From positions 1 to 64,000 of the forward strand of contig CAZPHC010000033.1 in NCBI GenBank assembly GCA_964586155.1: a stretch of DNA of 64,000 nucleotides, in the 5' to 3' direction. The translations under genes and the position numbers were made by a program. Source of the stretch: SXNM01 sp964586155. Lineage in GTDB: Bacteria > Myxococcota_A > UBA9042. The notes beneath the pieces were generated by a model. It was not told where the DNA came from. It did no database searches and saw nothing but the letters and a program-made list of their open reading frames with translations. Shown in pieces: positions 44,063-52,180 of the stretch. Position 1 is the first letter of the stretch; the number at the start of each line of letters is the position of its first letter.

Positions 44063-45823
44063 ATGACGACAGCAAACGCACACCTGCAGCAGTGGATCGA
44101 CGAGATCAAGGCCCTCTGCGAGCCGGATGCCGTCGTGATCTGCGACGGGTCCGAAGCGGAGCGCGTCCGCCTCACGGAGCAGGCCGTCGCCGCCGGCGTC
44201 TTGATCCCGCTCAACCAGACCAAGATGCCGGGCTGCTACCTGCACCGCTCGGATCCGACCGACGTCGCTCGCACCGAGCACCTGACCTTCGTCTGCCCGG
44301 CCACGGCCGAAGAAGCCGGCCCGAACAACAACTGGATGGCCCCCGACGCGGCCAAGGCCAAGCTGACGCCGCTCTACGCCGGGGCGATGAAGGGCCGCAC
44401 GATGTACGTCGTGCCGTTCATCATGGGCCCCGCGGGCTCGCCGTTCAGCAAGGTCGGCATCGAGATCACCGACTCGATCTACGTCGCGCTGAACATGCGC
44501 ATCATGACCCGCATGGGCCAGGTCGCGCTCGATCAGCTCGGTTCCAGCAACGACTTCACGCGCTGCCTGCACTCGCTGGGCGACCTGTCGCCGGATCGCC
44601 GCTACATCTGCCACTTCCCCGAGACCAACGAGATCTGGTCGATCGGCTCGGGCTACGGCGGCAACGCCCTGCTCGGCAAGAAGTGCCTGGCGCTGCGCAT
44701 CGCCTCGACGCTCGGTCGCAAGGAGGGCTGGCTCGCCGAGCACATGCTGATCGTCGGCATCACCGATCCGAACGGCGAGAAGCACTACATCACCGGCGCG
44801 TTCCCCTCGGCCTGCGGCAAGACCAACCTGGCGATGCTCGAGGCGCCGGAGTCGATGCCGGGCTGGAAGATCGAGACGCTCGGCGACGACATCGCGTGGC
44901 TGCGCCCCGGCCCCGACGGCCGCCTGTGGGCCGTGAACCCCGAGGCCGGTTTCTTCGGCGTCGCGCCCGGCACGAGCACCAAGACCAACCACAACGCGAT
45001 GCTGACGATCGCGACGAACACCATCTACACCAACGTCGCGCTGCAGCCCGACGGCACGGTCTGGTGGGAGGGCCACGACGAGGCGCCGCAGCCCGGGATG
45101 CTCGACTGGAAGGGCAACGTCTGGGATCCGGCGTCGGGCGAGAAGGCGGCGCATCCGAACAGCCGCTTCACCGCGCCTGCCTCGCAATGCCCGACGATCT
45201 CGCCCGATTGGGAGAAGCCCGAAGGCGTGCCGATCTCGGCGATGCTCTTCGGCGCGCGCCGCCAGCGCCGCGTGCCGCTGGTCTACGAGGCCGAGAACTG
45301 GGAGCACGGCACCTTCCTCGGCGCCACGCTCAGCTCCGAGACCACCGCCGCCGCGACCGGCAAGGTCGGCGTCCTGCGCCGCGATCCGATGGCGATGCAG
45401 CCCTTCTGCGGCTACAACTTCGGTGACTACTTCGGCCATTGGCTCGACGTCGGCCGCAAGCTGACCGACCCGCCGAAGATCTTCCGCGTCAACTGGTTCC
45501 GCACCGACCAGCAGGGCCGCTTCCTGTGGCCCGGGTTCAGCGACAACCTGCGCGTGATCCAGTGGATCCTCAAGCGCTGCGAAGGCACGGGCGACGCGCA
45601 GCAGACCGCGATCGGCCTGGTGCCGACGCCGACCGCCATCGACGTCGAGGGCCTGGACCTCTCGGCCGAGCAGATCCACGCGCTGCTCCACGTCGACGCC
45701 GCGGATTGGCACGAGGCGATCAACCTGCAGGCGGAGTACTTCGAGAAGTACGGCGACCACACGCCAGCGGGCATGTGGCACCAGCACGCCAACCTCGTGC
45801 GCCGCGTCGCCGGGCTCGACTAG
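44063..45823 (+). CDS. pckG: Phosphoenolpyruvate carboxykinase (GTP)
   Basis: 586 aa cytoplasmic gluconeogenic enzyme that converts oxaloacetate and GTP to PEP, GDP and CO2. ATG 44063 has GAGGAG five bases upstream. The GTP-type fold shows the P-loop with reactive cysteine FPSACGKTN (C251, K253), the metal/substrate blocks FIMGPAGSPFSKVGIEITDSIYV, KCLALRIAS, IGDDIAWLRPGPDGRLWAVNPEAGFFGVAPGTS-like sequence, and VPLVYEAENWEHGTFLGATLSSETTAAATG. Length is normal for the bacterial GTP enzyme (about 600 aa). Divergent from the TolQ-like gene across 231 bp. An ATP-type enzyme is excluded by the motifs. Confidence 0.96.
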   Translation: MTTANAHLQQWIDEIKALCEPDAVVICDGSEAERVRLTEQAVAAGVLIPLNQTKMPGCYLHRSDPTDVARTEHLTFVCPATAEEAGPNNNWMAPDAAKAKLTPLYAGAMKGRTMYVVPFIMGPAGSPFSKVGIEITDSIYVALNMRIMTRMGQVALDQLGSSNDFTRCLHSLGDLSPDRRYICHFPETNEIWSIGSGYGGNALLGKKCLALRIASTLGRKEGWLAEHMLIVGITDPNGEKHYITGAFPSACGKTNLAMLEAPESMPGWKIETLGDDIAWLRPGPDGRLWAVNPEAGFFGVAPGTSTKTNHNAMLTIATNTIYTNVALQPDGTVWWEGHDEAPQPGMLDWKGNVWDPASGEKAAHPNSRFTAPASQCPTISPDWEKPEGVPISAMLFGARRQRRVPLVYEAENWEHGTFLGATLSSETTAAATGKVGVLRRDPMAMQPFCGYNFGDYFGHWLDVGRKLTDPPKIFRVNWFRTDQQGRFLWPGFSDNLRVIQWILKRCEGTGDAQQTAIGLVPTPTAIDVEGLDLSAEQIHALLHVDAADWHEAINLQAEYFEKYGDHTPAGMWHQHANLVRRVAGLD

Positions 45824-45835
45824 CCCCGCGCCCTG

Positions 45836-47581
45836 CTAGCCGGGCGGCGTCGACCTGTCCTGGGTCGGCGTCACCGGCACCTCGGCGCCGACCTTGCGCG
45901 CGCGCAGCTGCCATTTGGCGTGGCCCGCGCTGTCGCCGGCGGCGGCTGAGGCGTCGGCGGCAGCCGTCGCCAACGCCGGATCGAAGGGGTTGACCCAGAT
46001 CGCCTGCTGCGCCGCCGCGAGCGCGCCGGCGTTGTCGCCGGTCCGCAGCGCCACCTGCGCCGCGATCAACAGCAGGGGCGGGTGCCAGGGGCTACGTGTG
46101 CGGGCCTTGGCCACGACCACGCCGGCCTCGTCGACCTGGCCTTGCTGCAGCAGCGCCCGCGCCATGCGCGTCCACATCCAGACGTCGTCGGCGGCACCGG
46201 CCGCGGCCGCCTTGCGGTACTCGATCACGGCCGCCGCAGGGCGCTCGAGCGCGAGCAGGCGGTCGCCGAGCTCGGCGAAGCGTTGGCCCGGATCGGCGGC
46301 CTTGCGCGGGCGATCCTTGCTCGCGGCGCCGCCGCTGGTGCGAAAGCGCAGCGCGAGGTGCTCGACCGCGTGCGTCGGCGCCGGCGGCAGGTCCTCGCCT
46401 TTGCGCAGGGCCCGGTTCCATGCCGCGAGCAGCTTCGCCCGCGGCTGGCCGGCCCAGGCGGCGAGCGCGGCGGCCTCATCGTCGCCAGCGGCAAAGCGAT
46501 CGAGCAGCGCAGCGAGCGGTTGGCCCGTCCCCGCGAGCATCCAGCGCAGCGCGTGGTGGCATTCGGCGAAGGCGAGCTGCGCCATCTCCTGGCTCGGCAG
46601 CGCGGCCATCGTCGGGCTCATGCGGGCGAAGGGCACGAAGACGCCGCGTTTGCGCGCGTGGTGCAGGATCGCGAGCTCGTCGTCGTCGAGGATCTCCGGC
46701 CCCACGTCGCGCCAGAGCCCCTCGTGGCTGCGGGCGATGGCCTCGTGCAACCAGATCGGCACGTCGGCGCCGGCGCGGCGGGTGACGAGCAGGTGCACCA
46801 GCTCGTGGACGACGGTGTCGGCCCAGGGGTAGCCGAACACCAGGTCGCGGGGGCTCGTGACCATCAGGCGGTTGTACTTGCAGACCGCGATGGTGCCCGA
46901 GGTGCGGATCTGGACCTGGGTCAGCCCCGTGACCTCGGCCAGCGTCTCGACCCGCGGGTAGACGTGGATGCGGATCGGCGCCTGGGGCAAGGGCCCGAAC
47001 ACACGCTCCAGGGGCGCAACGGCGCGGCTGAGCACCTCGTCCATCAGCTCGACCAGCACCTCGTCGGGGCCCGGCTGGACCCAGACCTCGAAGCGGCCGC
47101 CGACGATCGGCGCGTGGGTGAAGCCCTTGGTCGCCGCCTCGGACGCGCGCGCGACGCGGGCGATCGACGCAGCGGCCGAGCGCAAGGCCGGCGGCGGCCC
47201 GTCGGCGCTGCCCAGGGGCTCGAGCAGGTTGAGCGCCTCGCTGAACTGGCCGAGCAGGAAGGCGCGATGGCCGCGGGCGTAGCGCATCGTCCAGCCGTCG
47301 CCGGCGACGGACTCGACCGCCGGCAACAAGGCCTCGATGCAGGCCGGATCTTCGCGACCGATGCAGGCACGCAGGCGCTCGGCGACGTCGACGGTCGGGG
47401 CCCCGGCGTCGGCGTCCTCGGCCTGGGCCGGCGCCGGCGCTGCGCGCGCGGAGCTCGCCGACGCCAGGACCAACGCCGTGACGAGCGCGTGCGGGACGGC
47501 CCGGAGCCACGGACGCAGCCGCAGGGACCGCCCAATGCGGTCGGTCGGGCGGAGCGCAGCGGCGGGGCGGGCGGGGTTCAC
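45836..47581 (-). CDS. Exported TPR protein with a gluzincin-type (peptidase MA-like) domain
   Basis: 581 aa from GTG 47581, chosen because GGAGG lies five bases upstream and the product then has a signal peptide cleaved near SSARAAPA. After a helical TPR-like segment (about 60-150), the domain at about 160-420 has the zinc-protease signature HELVH (259-263) with a third ligand in WLHEAIA (E280), as in M1/MA-clan gluzincins. The region before it (IRIHVYPRVETLAEVTGL) matches the usual strand next to such domains. The C-terminal 180 residues are further TPRs (AVIEYRKAAAAGAADDVWMWTRMARALLQQG). It probably acts in the periplasm; the substrate is unknown. Its stop lies 12 bp from the end of the convergent pckG gene. 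Confidence 0.8.
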   Translation of the reverse strand: MNPARPAAALRPTDRIGRSLRLRPWLRAVPHALVTALVLASASSARAAPAPAQAEDADAGAPTVDVAERLRACIGREDPACIEALLPAVESVAGDGWTMRYARGHRAFLLGQFSEALNLLEPLGSADGPPPALRSAAASIARVARASEAATKGFTHAPIVGGRFEVWVQPGPDEVLVELMDEVLSRAVAPLERVFGPLPQAPIRIHVYPRVETLAEVTGLTQVQIRTSGTIAVCKYNRLMVTSPRDLVFGYPWADTVVHELVHLLVTRRAGADVPIWLHEAIARSHEGLWRDVGPEILDDDELAILHHARKRGVFVPFARMSPTMAALPSQEMAQLAFAECHHALRWMLAGTGQPLAALLDRFAAGDDEAAALAAWAGQPRAKLLAAWNRALRKGEDLPPAPTHAVEHLALRFRTSGGAASKDRPRKAADPGQRFAELGDRLLALERPAAAVIEYRKAAAAGAADDVWMWTRMARALLQQGQVDEAGVVVAKARTRSPWHPPLLLIAAQVALRTGDNAGALAAAQQAIWVNPFDPALATAAADASAAAGDSAGHAKWQLRARKVGAEVPVTPTQDRSTPPG

Positions 47582-47788
47582 GTGGAGCCTCCGAGGCAGT
47601 GCCGGGCCCACGCGGCGTGGCCGGCGGGCGCATGGTAGCGGCCTCGCCGCCACTTGCCAGCCCGTGACGATTCGTCGTGGCGCGCCCGGTCCGCGTCCGT
47701 TCGCCGCCCGCCGCCGAGAGGATGGCGCTGCGCCCGCGCTGGCCGTACACTGCGAGGCCTGCCGCCCGTCGTGGCAACGAGACACTCC

Positions 47789-50700
47789 ATGCCCACCGGC
47801 GACGCCGCCAACCCCGCCTCGACGCAGCCGACACCCGCGTCAACGCCGATGGCGGCCGCCCCCGGGGCGGGCACCGGCGCTGCACGCGGCCAGGACGACG
47901 AGCGCCGACGACGTGCGCGCCTGCGGCTCGGCCCGATCCGCGTGATCGTCGCCACGGCGGCCGCCCTGGTCGCGCTGGTCGCGGCACGGACGCTGATCCT
48001 GGCGCCGAACGCCGACGCCAGCGACGGCATGGTCCAGGCCGAGGCCGCCGATCCGCTGGCGCAGCTGCTGGTCGACGACCACGCCCGCGAGCGCGGCGAC
48101 CAGCAGAGCGCGCTGCGAGCCCTGACCGAGCTGCGGATCGGCGCGCAGGCGCTGGCGTTGACGCGCAAGCGCTACGTCCAGCCCGACAAGATCCACCCGG
48201 CCGAGATGCTGCAGAGCGCGTTGCGGGCGCTGAGCCACGCCGTGCCGCCGATGCTGCTCGAGAGCGACGACCAGGCGATCACCGTCATCGTCGGCGAGTC
48301 GCGCGTCGCCCTGCCGCTGGCCGAGGTGACCGACCTGTTCCGCCTCGACCGCATGCTGCTCGCGGCCATGCGCTTCCTGGCGCCGCGGCTCAGCGCCGAC
48401 GCGCCGGCCTCGGACCTCGAGTACATCGCGATCAACGGCGCGCTGCAGACGCTCGACCCCTACTCGCGGATGCTCGACCCCGACGCCTGGCGCGAGATGC
48501 GGACCCACACCGGCGGCCAGTTCGGCGGCCTGGGCATCCGCATCCTGGTGGTCGACGGCATCCTGACGGTGGTCGGCGTCATCGACGGCTCGCCGGCGGC
48601 CAAGGTCGGCCTGGTCGAGAAGGACCAGATCCTGCAAATCGACGGCGAGGACACGCTGAACATGAGCGTCGACGACGCGGTGGCGCGGCTGCGCGGGGAC
48701 GTCGGCGCCACGGCCGTGCTGCTCGTGCGGCGCGAGGGCTGGGCCAAGCCGCGCGAGGTGCCCGTCGTCCGCGCCATCATCCAGCTCTCGAGCGTCGAGG
48801 GCCGCGTGCTCGACAACGGCGTCGCCTACGCGAAGATCAAGGGCTTCCAGCGCGGCACGGGCGCCGAGTTGGCGGCGTTCGTCGCCGGCCTGCGCGACGA
48901 CAACCGTGGCCTGGTGCTGGACCTGCGCGGTAACCCCGGCGGCCTGCTCGAAGAGGCCGTGGCCGTCGTCAGCGTGTTCGTCGACCGCGGCGTCGTCGTG
49001 TCGACCGTCGGCGCCGGCCGTGCCCCGGACGCTCGCCCCGCCCGCCCGGGTGGCGTCGGCCTCGAGATCCCCCTGGTCGTGCTGGTCGACCGCCGCTCGG
49101 CCAGCGCCTCGGAGATCGTCGCTGGCGCGCTCAAACACCACAACCGCGCGCTGCTGATCGGCGAGCGCACCTTTGGCAAGGGCACGGTGCAGGTGCCCTT
49201 CGAGATCGGCGACGGCGCGTTGAAGCTGACGATCGCGCAGTACCTGGTCGGCGGCGAGGTCGTGATCCAGGGCCGCGGCGTCGTGCCCGACGTGGCGATC
49301 GACTTCGCCAGCGTCCTGCGCGACCGCGTGTCGCTCTTCGATCCGACGACGGCCAAGCGCCGTGCCGAGGCCGAAGCCCAGGGCATGCGGCCGCGCCAAC
49401 GCCTGCGCGTGCTCGTGCCGATCGCGTCCGAACGCCGCAGCGAAGAGCAAGCCAGCCCGAGCCTGTTCCGTGACGGCGAGCCGATCCGCCGCGCCGCCGA
49501 GATCTTGCGCCGGGCGGGCGACGTGACGGCCAGCGGCATCCTGCAGCGCATCCAGCCCGTGATCGCCGAGCTCAAGCAGGCCGATGACGCCGCGATCGCC
49601 GTCGCCTTGACCCGCGTCGGCGTGGATTGGCGCGTCGGGCCGCGCGATCCGGCGGCCAAGGTCGCGCTGTCGATCGCCGGCAAGGGCGACGAGTTCGTGG
49701 TCGAGGCCGGCGGCTCGCTCGCGCTCAACGTCACGGTCAGCAACAAGGGCAGCCGACCGCTGCACCGGATCCACCTGCAGTCGGAGTGCGACGCCGACGC
49801 GTTCGACGGCGTCGAGGCCGTCGTCGGTCGCCTCGCCGCCGGCCAGAGCCGGACGGTGGCGCTGCGCCTTCGCCCTTCGCGCCGCCACCTCGACGCCGTC
49901 GTGCCGGTGCGGGTCGTCGCGCTCGCCGACGGCGTCGCGCTCGGCGCCGCAGCCGAGGCGGCGGTGACGGTCATCGGCCGGCCGCGGCCGACGCTCTCGT
50001 TCCGCTACGCGCTGCTGGCCCCAGAAGGCCGCAAGATCGCGCTGGGCGAGGTGCCGACGCCGGCCACGCTGCGCCCGGGCCAACCGGCGATCCTGCGCGT
50101 CGAGGTCCGCAACGAGGGTCCAGGGCCGTCGCGGCGAACGACGGTGACGCTGCGCAGCCTCGCCGGCGCCCACCTGCGCCTCGACGAGGGCAAGGCCGAC
50201 CTCGGCCGCCTCGACCCCGGCGAGATCGCGGTCGCCCAGCTGGCGATCCACGGCGGTCAGGGCGGCGCTGGCGCCTCGGGCCTGCTCGAGGCGCGGGTCC
50301 AGCTCACCGACGACTCCTCGGGCTGGACGCGCCAGAGCCGGATCTACCTGCCCTGGGAGCCCGGGGCCGACCGACCGCTCGCTGCGGAGGTCGAACGCGT
50401 CGCCGAGGGCGAGGCGCGTCGCTGGAACCGACCGCCGGCGCTGCGCCTGCTCGGCGACGAGGACGATATCGACGCGCCCCTGGCCGAGGCGAGCACCCCG
50501 AGCGCGCTCGACGCCGCAGCGGTGGACGACGACCGCGTGGACGCCTCGCCGGATGCCGGTCGGCTGGTGCCGCTGCGCGCGCCCTGCGTGCTGCCGCTGC
50601 GCGCCGCCGCCCGCTTCGAAGCAGACGGGCCGTCGCAGCGTTACGTCACGATCAGCGTGGAGGGCCGCAAGCGGTCCTACCACGACGCGCGAGGCCGGAC

Positions 50701-50899
50701 GCGGCTCGCGCTGCAAGAGCGCGTCGAGTTGCAACCGGGCTTGTCTCGGGTGACGATCCTCGCGCAGGCAGGCAGGGATAGGGTGGCGTCGCGCGCGCTG
50801 CTCGTGCATTGTGCGGCGCAAGCGGAGCCAGCAGCGCCCGAGGCGCCGGCACCGCGACCGAACGGGGCCAAGGCCCAGCAGGAGAGGGGGAGCAGATGA
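47789..50899 (+). CDS. Large S41-family (CtpA/Prc-like) processing protease
   Basis: 1,036 aa. An N-terminal membrane helix (about 48-68, IRVIVATAAALVALVAARTLIL) anchors it. A conserved N-terminal region and PDZ domain (FGGLGIRILVVDGILTVVGVIDGSPAAKVGLVEKDQIL) precede the S41 protease core, which has the Ser-Lys dyad S439 in SASASE and K464 in FGKGTVQ, plus AYAKIKGFQRG and GLVLDLRGNPGGLL. Beyond about residue 600 it is much longer than a usual CtpA: two CARDB/Ig-like domains (SLALNVTVSNKGSRPLHRIHL; PAILRVEVRNEGPGPSRRTTVTL) and a variable tail. I recall similarly long S41 peptidases in myxobacteria. The stop overlaps the following PEGA gene (ATGA), implying a functional pair. Confidence 0.9.
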   Translation: MPTGDAANPASTQPTPASTPMAAAPGAGTGAARGQDDERRRRARLRLGPIRVIVATAAALVALVAARTLILAPNADASDGMVQAEAADPLAQLLVDDHARERGDQQSALRALTELRIGAQALALTRKRYVQPDKIHPAEMLQSALRALSHAVPPMLLESDDQAITVIVGESRVALPLAEVTDLFRLDRMLLAAMRFLAPRLSADAPASDLEYIAINGALQTLDPYSRMLDPDAWREMRTHTGGQFGGLGIRILVVDGILTVVGVIDGSPAAKVGLVEKDQILQIDGEDTLNMSVDDAVARLRGDVGATAVLLVRREGWAKPREVPVVRAIIQLSSVEGRVLDNGVAYAKIKGFQRGTGAELAAFVAGLRDDNRGLVLDLRGNPGGLLEEAVAVVSVFVDRGVVVSTVGAGRAPDARPARPGGVGLEIPLVVLVDRRSASASEIVAGALKHHNRALLIGERTFGKGTVQVPFEIGDGALKLTIAQYLVGGEVVIQGRGVVPDVAIDFASVLRDRVSLFDPTTAKRRAEAEAQGMRPRQRLRVLVPIASERRSEEQASPSLFRDGEPIRRAAEILRRAGDVTASGILQRIQPVIAELKQADDAAIAVALTRVGVDWRVGPRDPAAKVALSIAGKGDEFVVEAGGSLALNVTVSNKGSRPLHRIHLQSECDADAFDGVEAVVGRLAAGQSRTVALRLRPSRRHLDAVVPVRVVALADGVALGAAAEAAVTVIGRPRPTLSFRYALLAPEGRKIALGEVPTPATLRPGQPAILRVEVRNEGPGPSRRTTVTLRSLAGAHLRLDEGKADLGRLDPGEIAVAQLAIHGGQGGAGASGLLEARVQLTDDSSGWTRQSRIYLPWEPGADRPLAAEVERVAEGEARRWNRPPALRLLGDEDDIDAPLAEASTPSALDAAAVDDDRVDASPDAGRLVPLRAPCVLPLRAAARFEADGPSQRYVTISVEGRKRSYHDARGRTRLALQERVELQPGLSRVTILAQAGRDRVASRALLVHCAAQAEPAAPEAPAPRPNGAKAQQERGSR

Positions 50900-51963
50900 G
50901 CCAACTGCAGTCGCGCTGTTCGTGGGGCAAGATGGCCCTGCGTCTTGTCTTGGGCGTGTCGCTGCTGACGCCCGCGCTGGCCTTTGCCCAGGCCCCGGCC
51001 GAAGCCGACCGCAGCGAGATGGAAGCCAAGAAGAAGGCGCAGGAAGAGGCACGCAAGGAGCGCGAGCGGCTCAAGGCCGAGGCGGTCAAGGAGACCAGCG
51101 ACCAGCGCGAGGCCCGCCTGCGCGCCGAGGCCAAGGTCGCCAACGCCCAGGCAGCGCTCGGCAAGGCGCAAGAGGCGCTCAAGGCCGCGGCCCGCCGGCA
51201 GAACCGCGTCGGCCAGACGCTGATGATGGAAGCGTGGATCCTCGATCCGACCAACATGGACTACCCGTTCAACGCCGGCGCGTTCGCCGAGGCGAACGGT
51301 GACGCCGAGGGCGAGTTCTGGGCCCTCTCGGGGTTCATGTCGTTGGCGCTGCGCGAGCTCGTGGCGCTCGGCCCGAGCAACAGCGACTACAAGGCGACCA
51401 TCGAGGAGCGCGTCACCAAGGCCCGCACGCGCATGGACGCGCTGCGCGGCAAGGTCAGCAGCGGCCAGGTCGAGGTCAGCACCGTGCCGGACGATTGCGA
51501 GATCTACCTGGACGGCGCGTTCCTGGGCAAAGGCAAGGGCACGATCGAGGCCATCACCGGCCAGCGCCGCGTGCGCACCGACTGCATGGGCTTCAAGCCG
51601 ATCGACCAATTCCTCAACGTCCGCGCCGGCGACGCCAACACCGTCGTGCTGCGGCCGGCGCCGATCGACTACTACGGCTACCTGGTCCTCAACTACAAGC
51701 CCACCGACGGCGTGACGATCTTCCTCGACGACATCGAGATCGAGAAGCGCACCGGCCCCGAGCCGAACGCCGAAGGCACCATCACCGGCAAGGGCAGCAA
51801 GCTCGACCCGGTGCGGCTGTCGGCGCGCAAGTGGATCATCCGCTTCGAGAAGCCGGGCTACGATCGCTGGCACCGACGCATCGAGATCCGCCGCGACCAG
51901 ATCACGGTCGTCAACGCCGCGCTCGAGAAGATGAGCGACAACGTCGAGGCGAGCGGCAACTAG
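50896..51963 (+). CDS. Secreted PEGA-domain protein with N-terminal coiled coil
   Basis: 355 aa, starting in an ATGA overlap with the S41 protease gene. A signal peptide ends near ALAFAQA. Residues about 35-100 are a highly charged, Lys/Glu/Ala-rich coiled coil. A helical domain follows, then a PEGA unit at about 189-245 (GQVEVSTVPDDCEIYLDGAFLGKG) and a second PEGA-like unit at about 258-345 (GYLVLNYKPTDGVTIFLDDIEI). The two cysteines in the first PEGA unit could pair. Possibly a scaffold or substrate of the coupled protease; this is inference from operon structure only. Confidence 0.8.
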   Translation: MSQLQSRCSWGKMALRLVLGVSLLTPALAFAQAPAEADRSEMEAKKKAQEEARKERERLKAEAVKETSDQREARLRAEAKVANAQAALGKAQEALKAAARRQNRVGQTLMMEAWILDPTNMDYPFNAGAFAEANGDAEGEFWALSGFMSLALRELVALGPSNSDYKATIEERVTKARTRMDALRGKVSSGQVEVSTVPDDCEIYLDGAFLGKGKGTIEAITGQRRVRTDCMGFKPIDQFLNVRAGDANTVVLRPAPIDYYGYLVLNYKPTDGVTIFLDDIEIEKRTGPEPNAEGTITGKGSKLDPVRLSARKWIIRFEKPGYDRWHRRIEIRRDQITVVNAALEKMSDNVEASGN

Positions 51964-52129
51964 CGTCCGTCGGCCGCCCGCGACGGCGGGGCTCGGTGGC
52001 TCGGCAGACGCGCTCGGGCCCGGCCCATGCCCCTTCTACGAGGATGGCGCGTGACCGCGCCCTCCCGGTGTGCACACACCCCGGCGGTGACCACGAACGC
52101 GGCGATTCGCTCGCACGGACGTGGGCATC

Positions 52130-52138
52130 TGCTAGGTT
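52130..52138 (+). promoter_or_regulatory. Extended -10 element TGCTAGGTT
   Basis: TGCTAGGTT lies 42 bp before the ATG of the Cys-rich lipoprotein, in a 217-bp non-coding gap. No clear -35 at the usual distance. Confidence 0.35.
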
Positions 52139-52180
52139 TCCGCTGAGCGTCCCCACCGTCACGGCGACGCGCGAGGCGAG

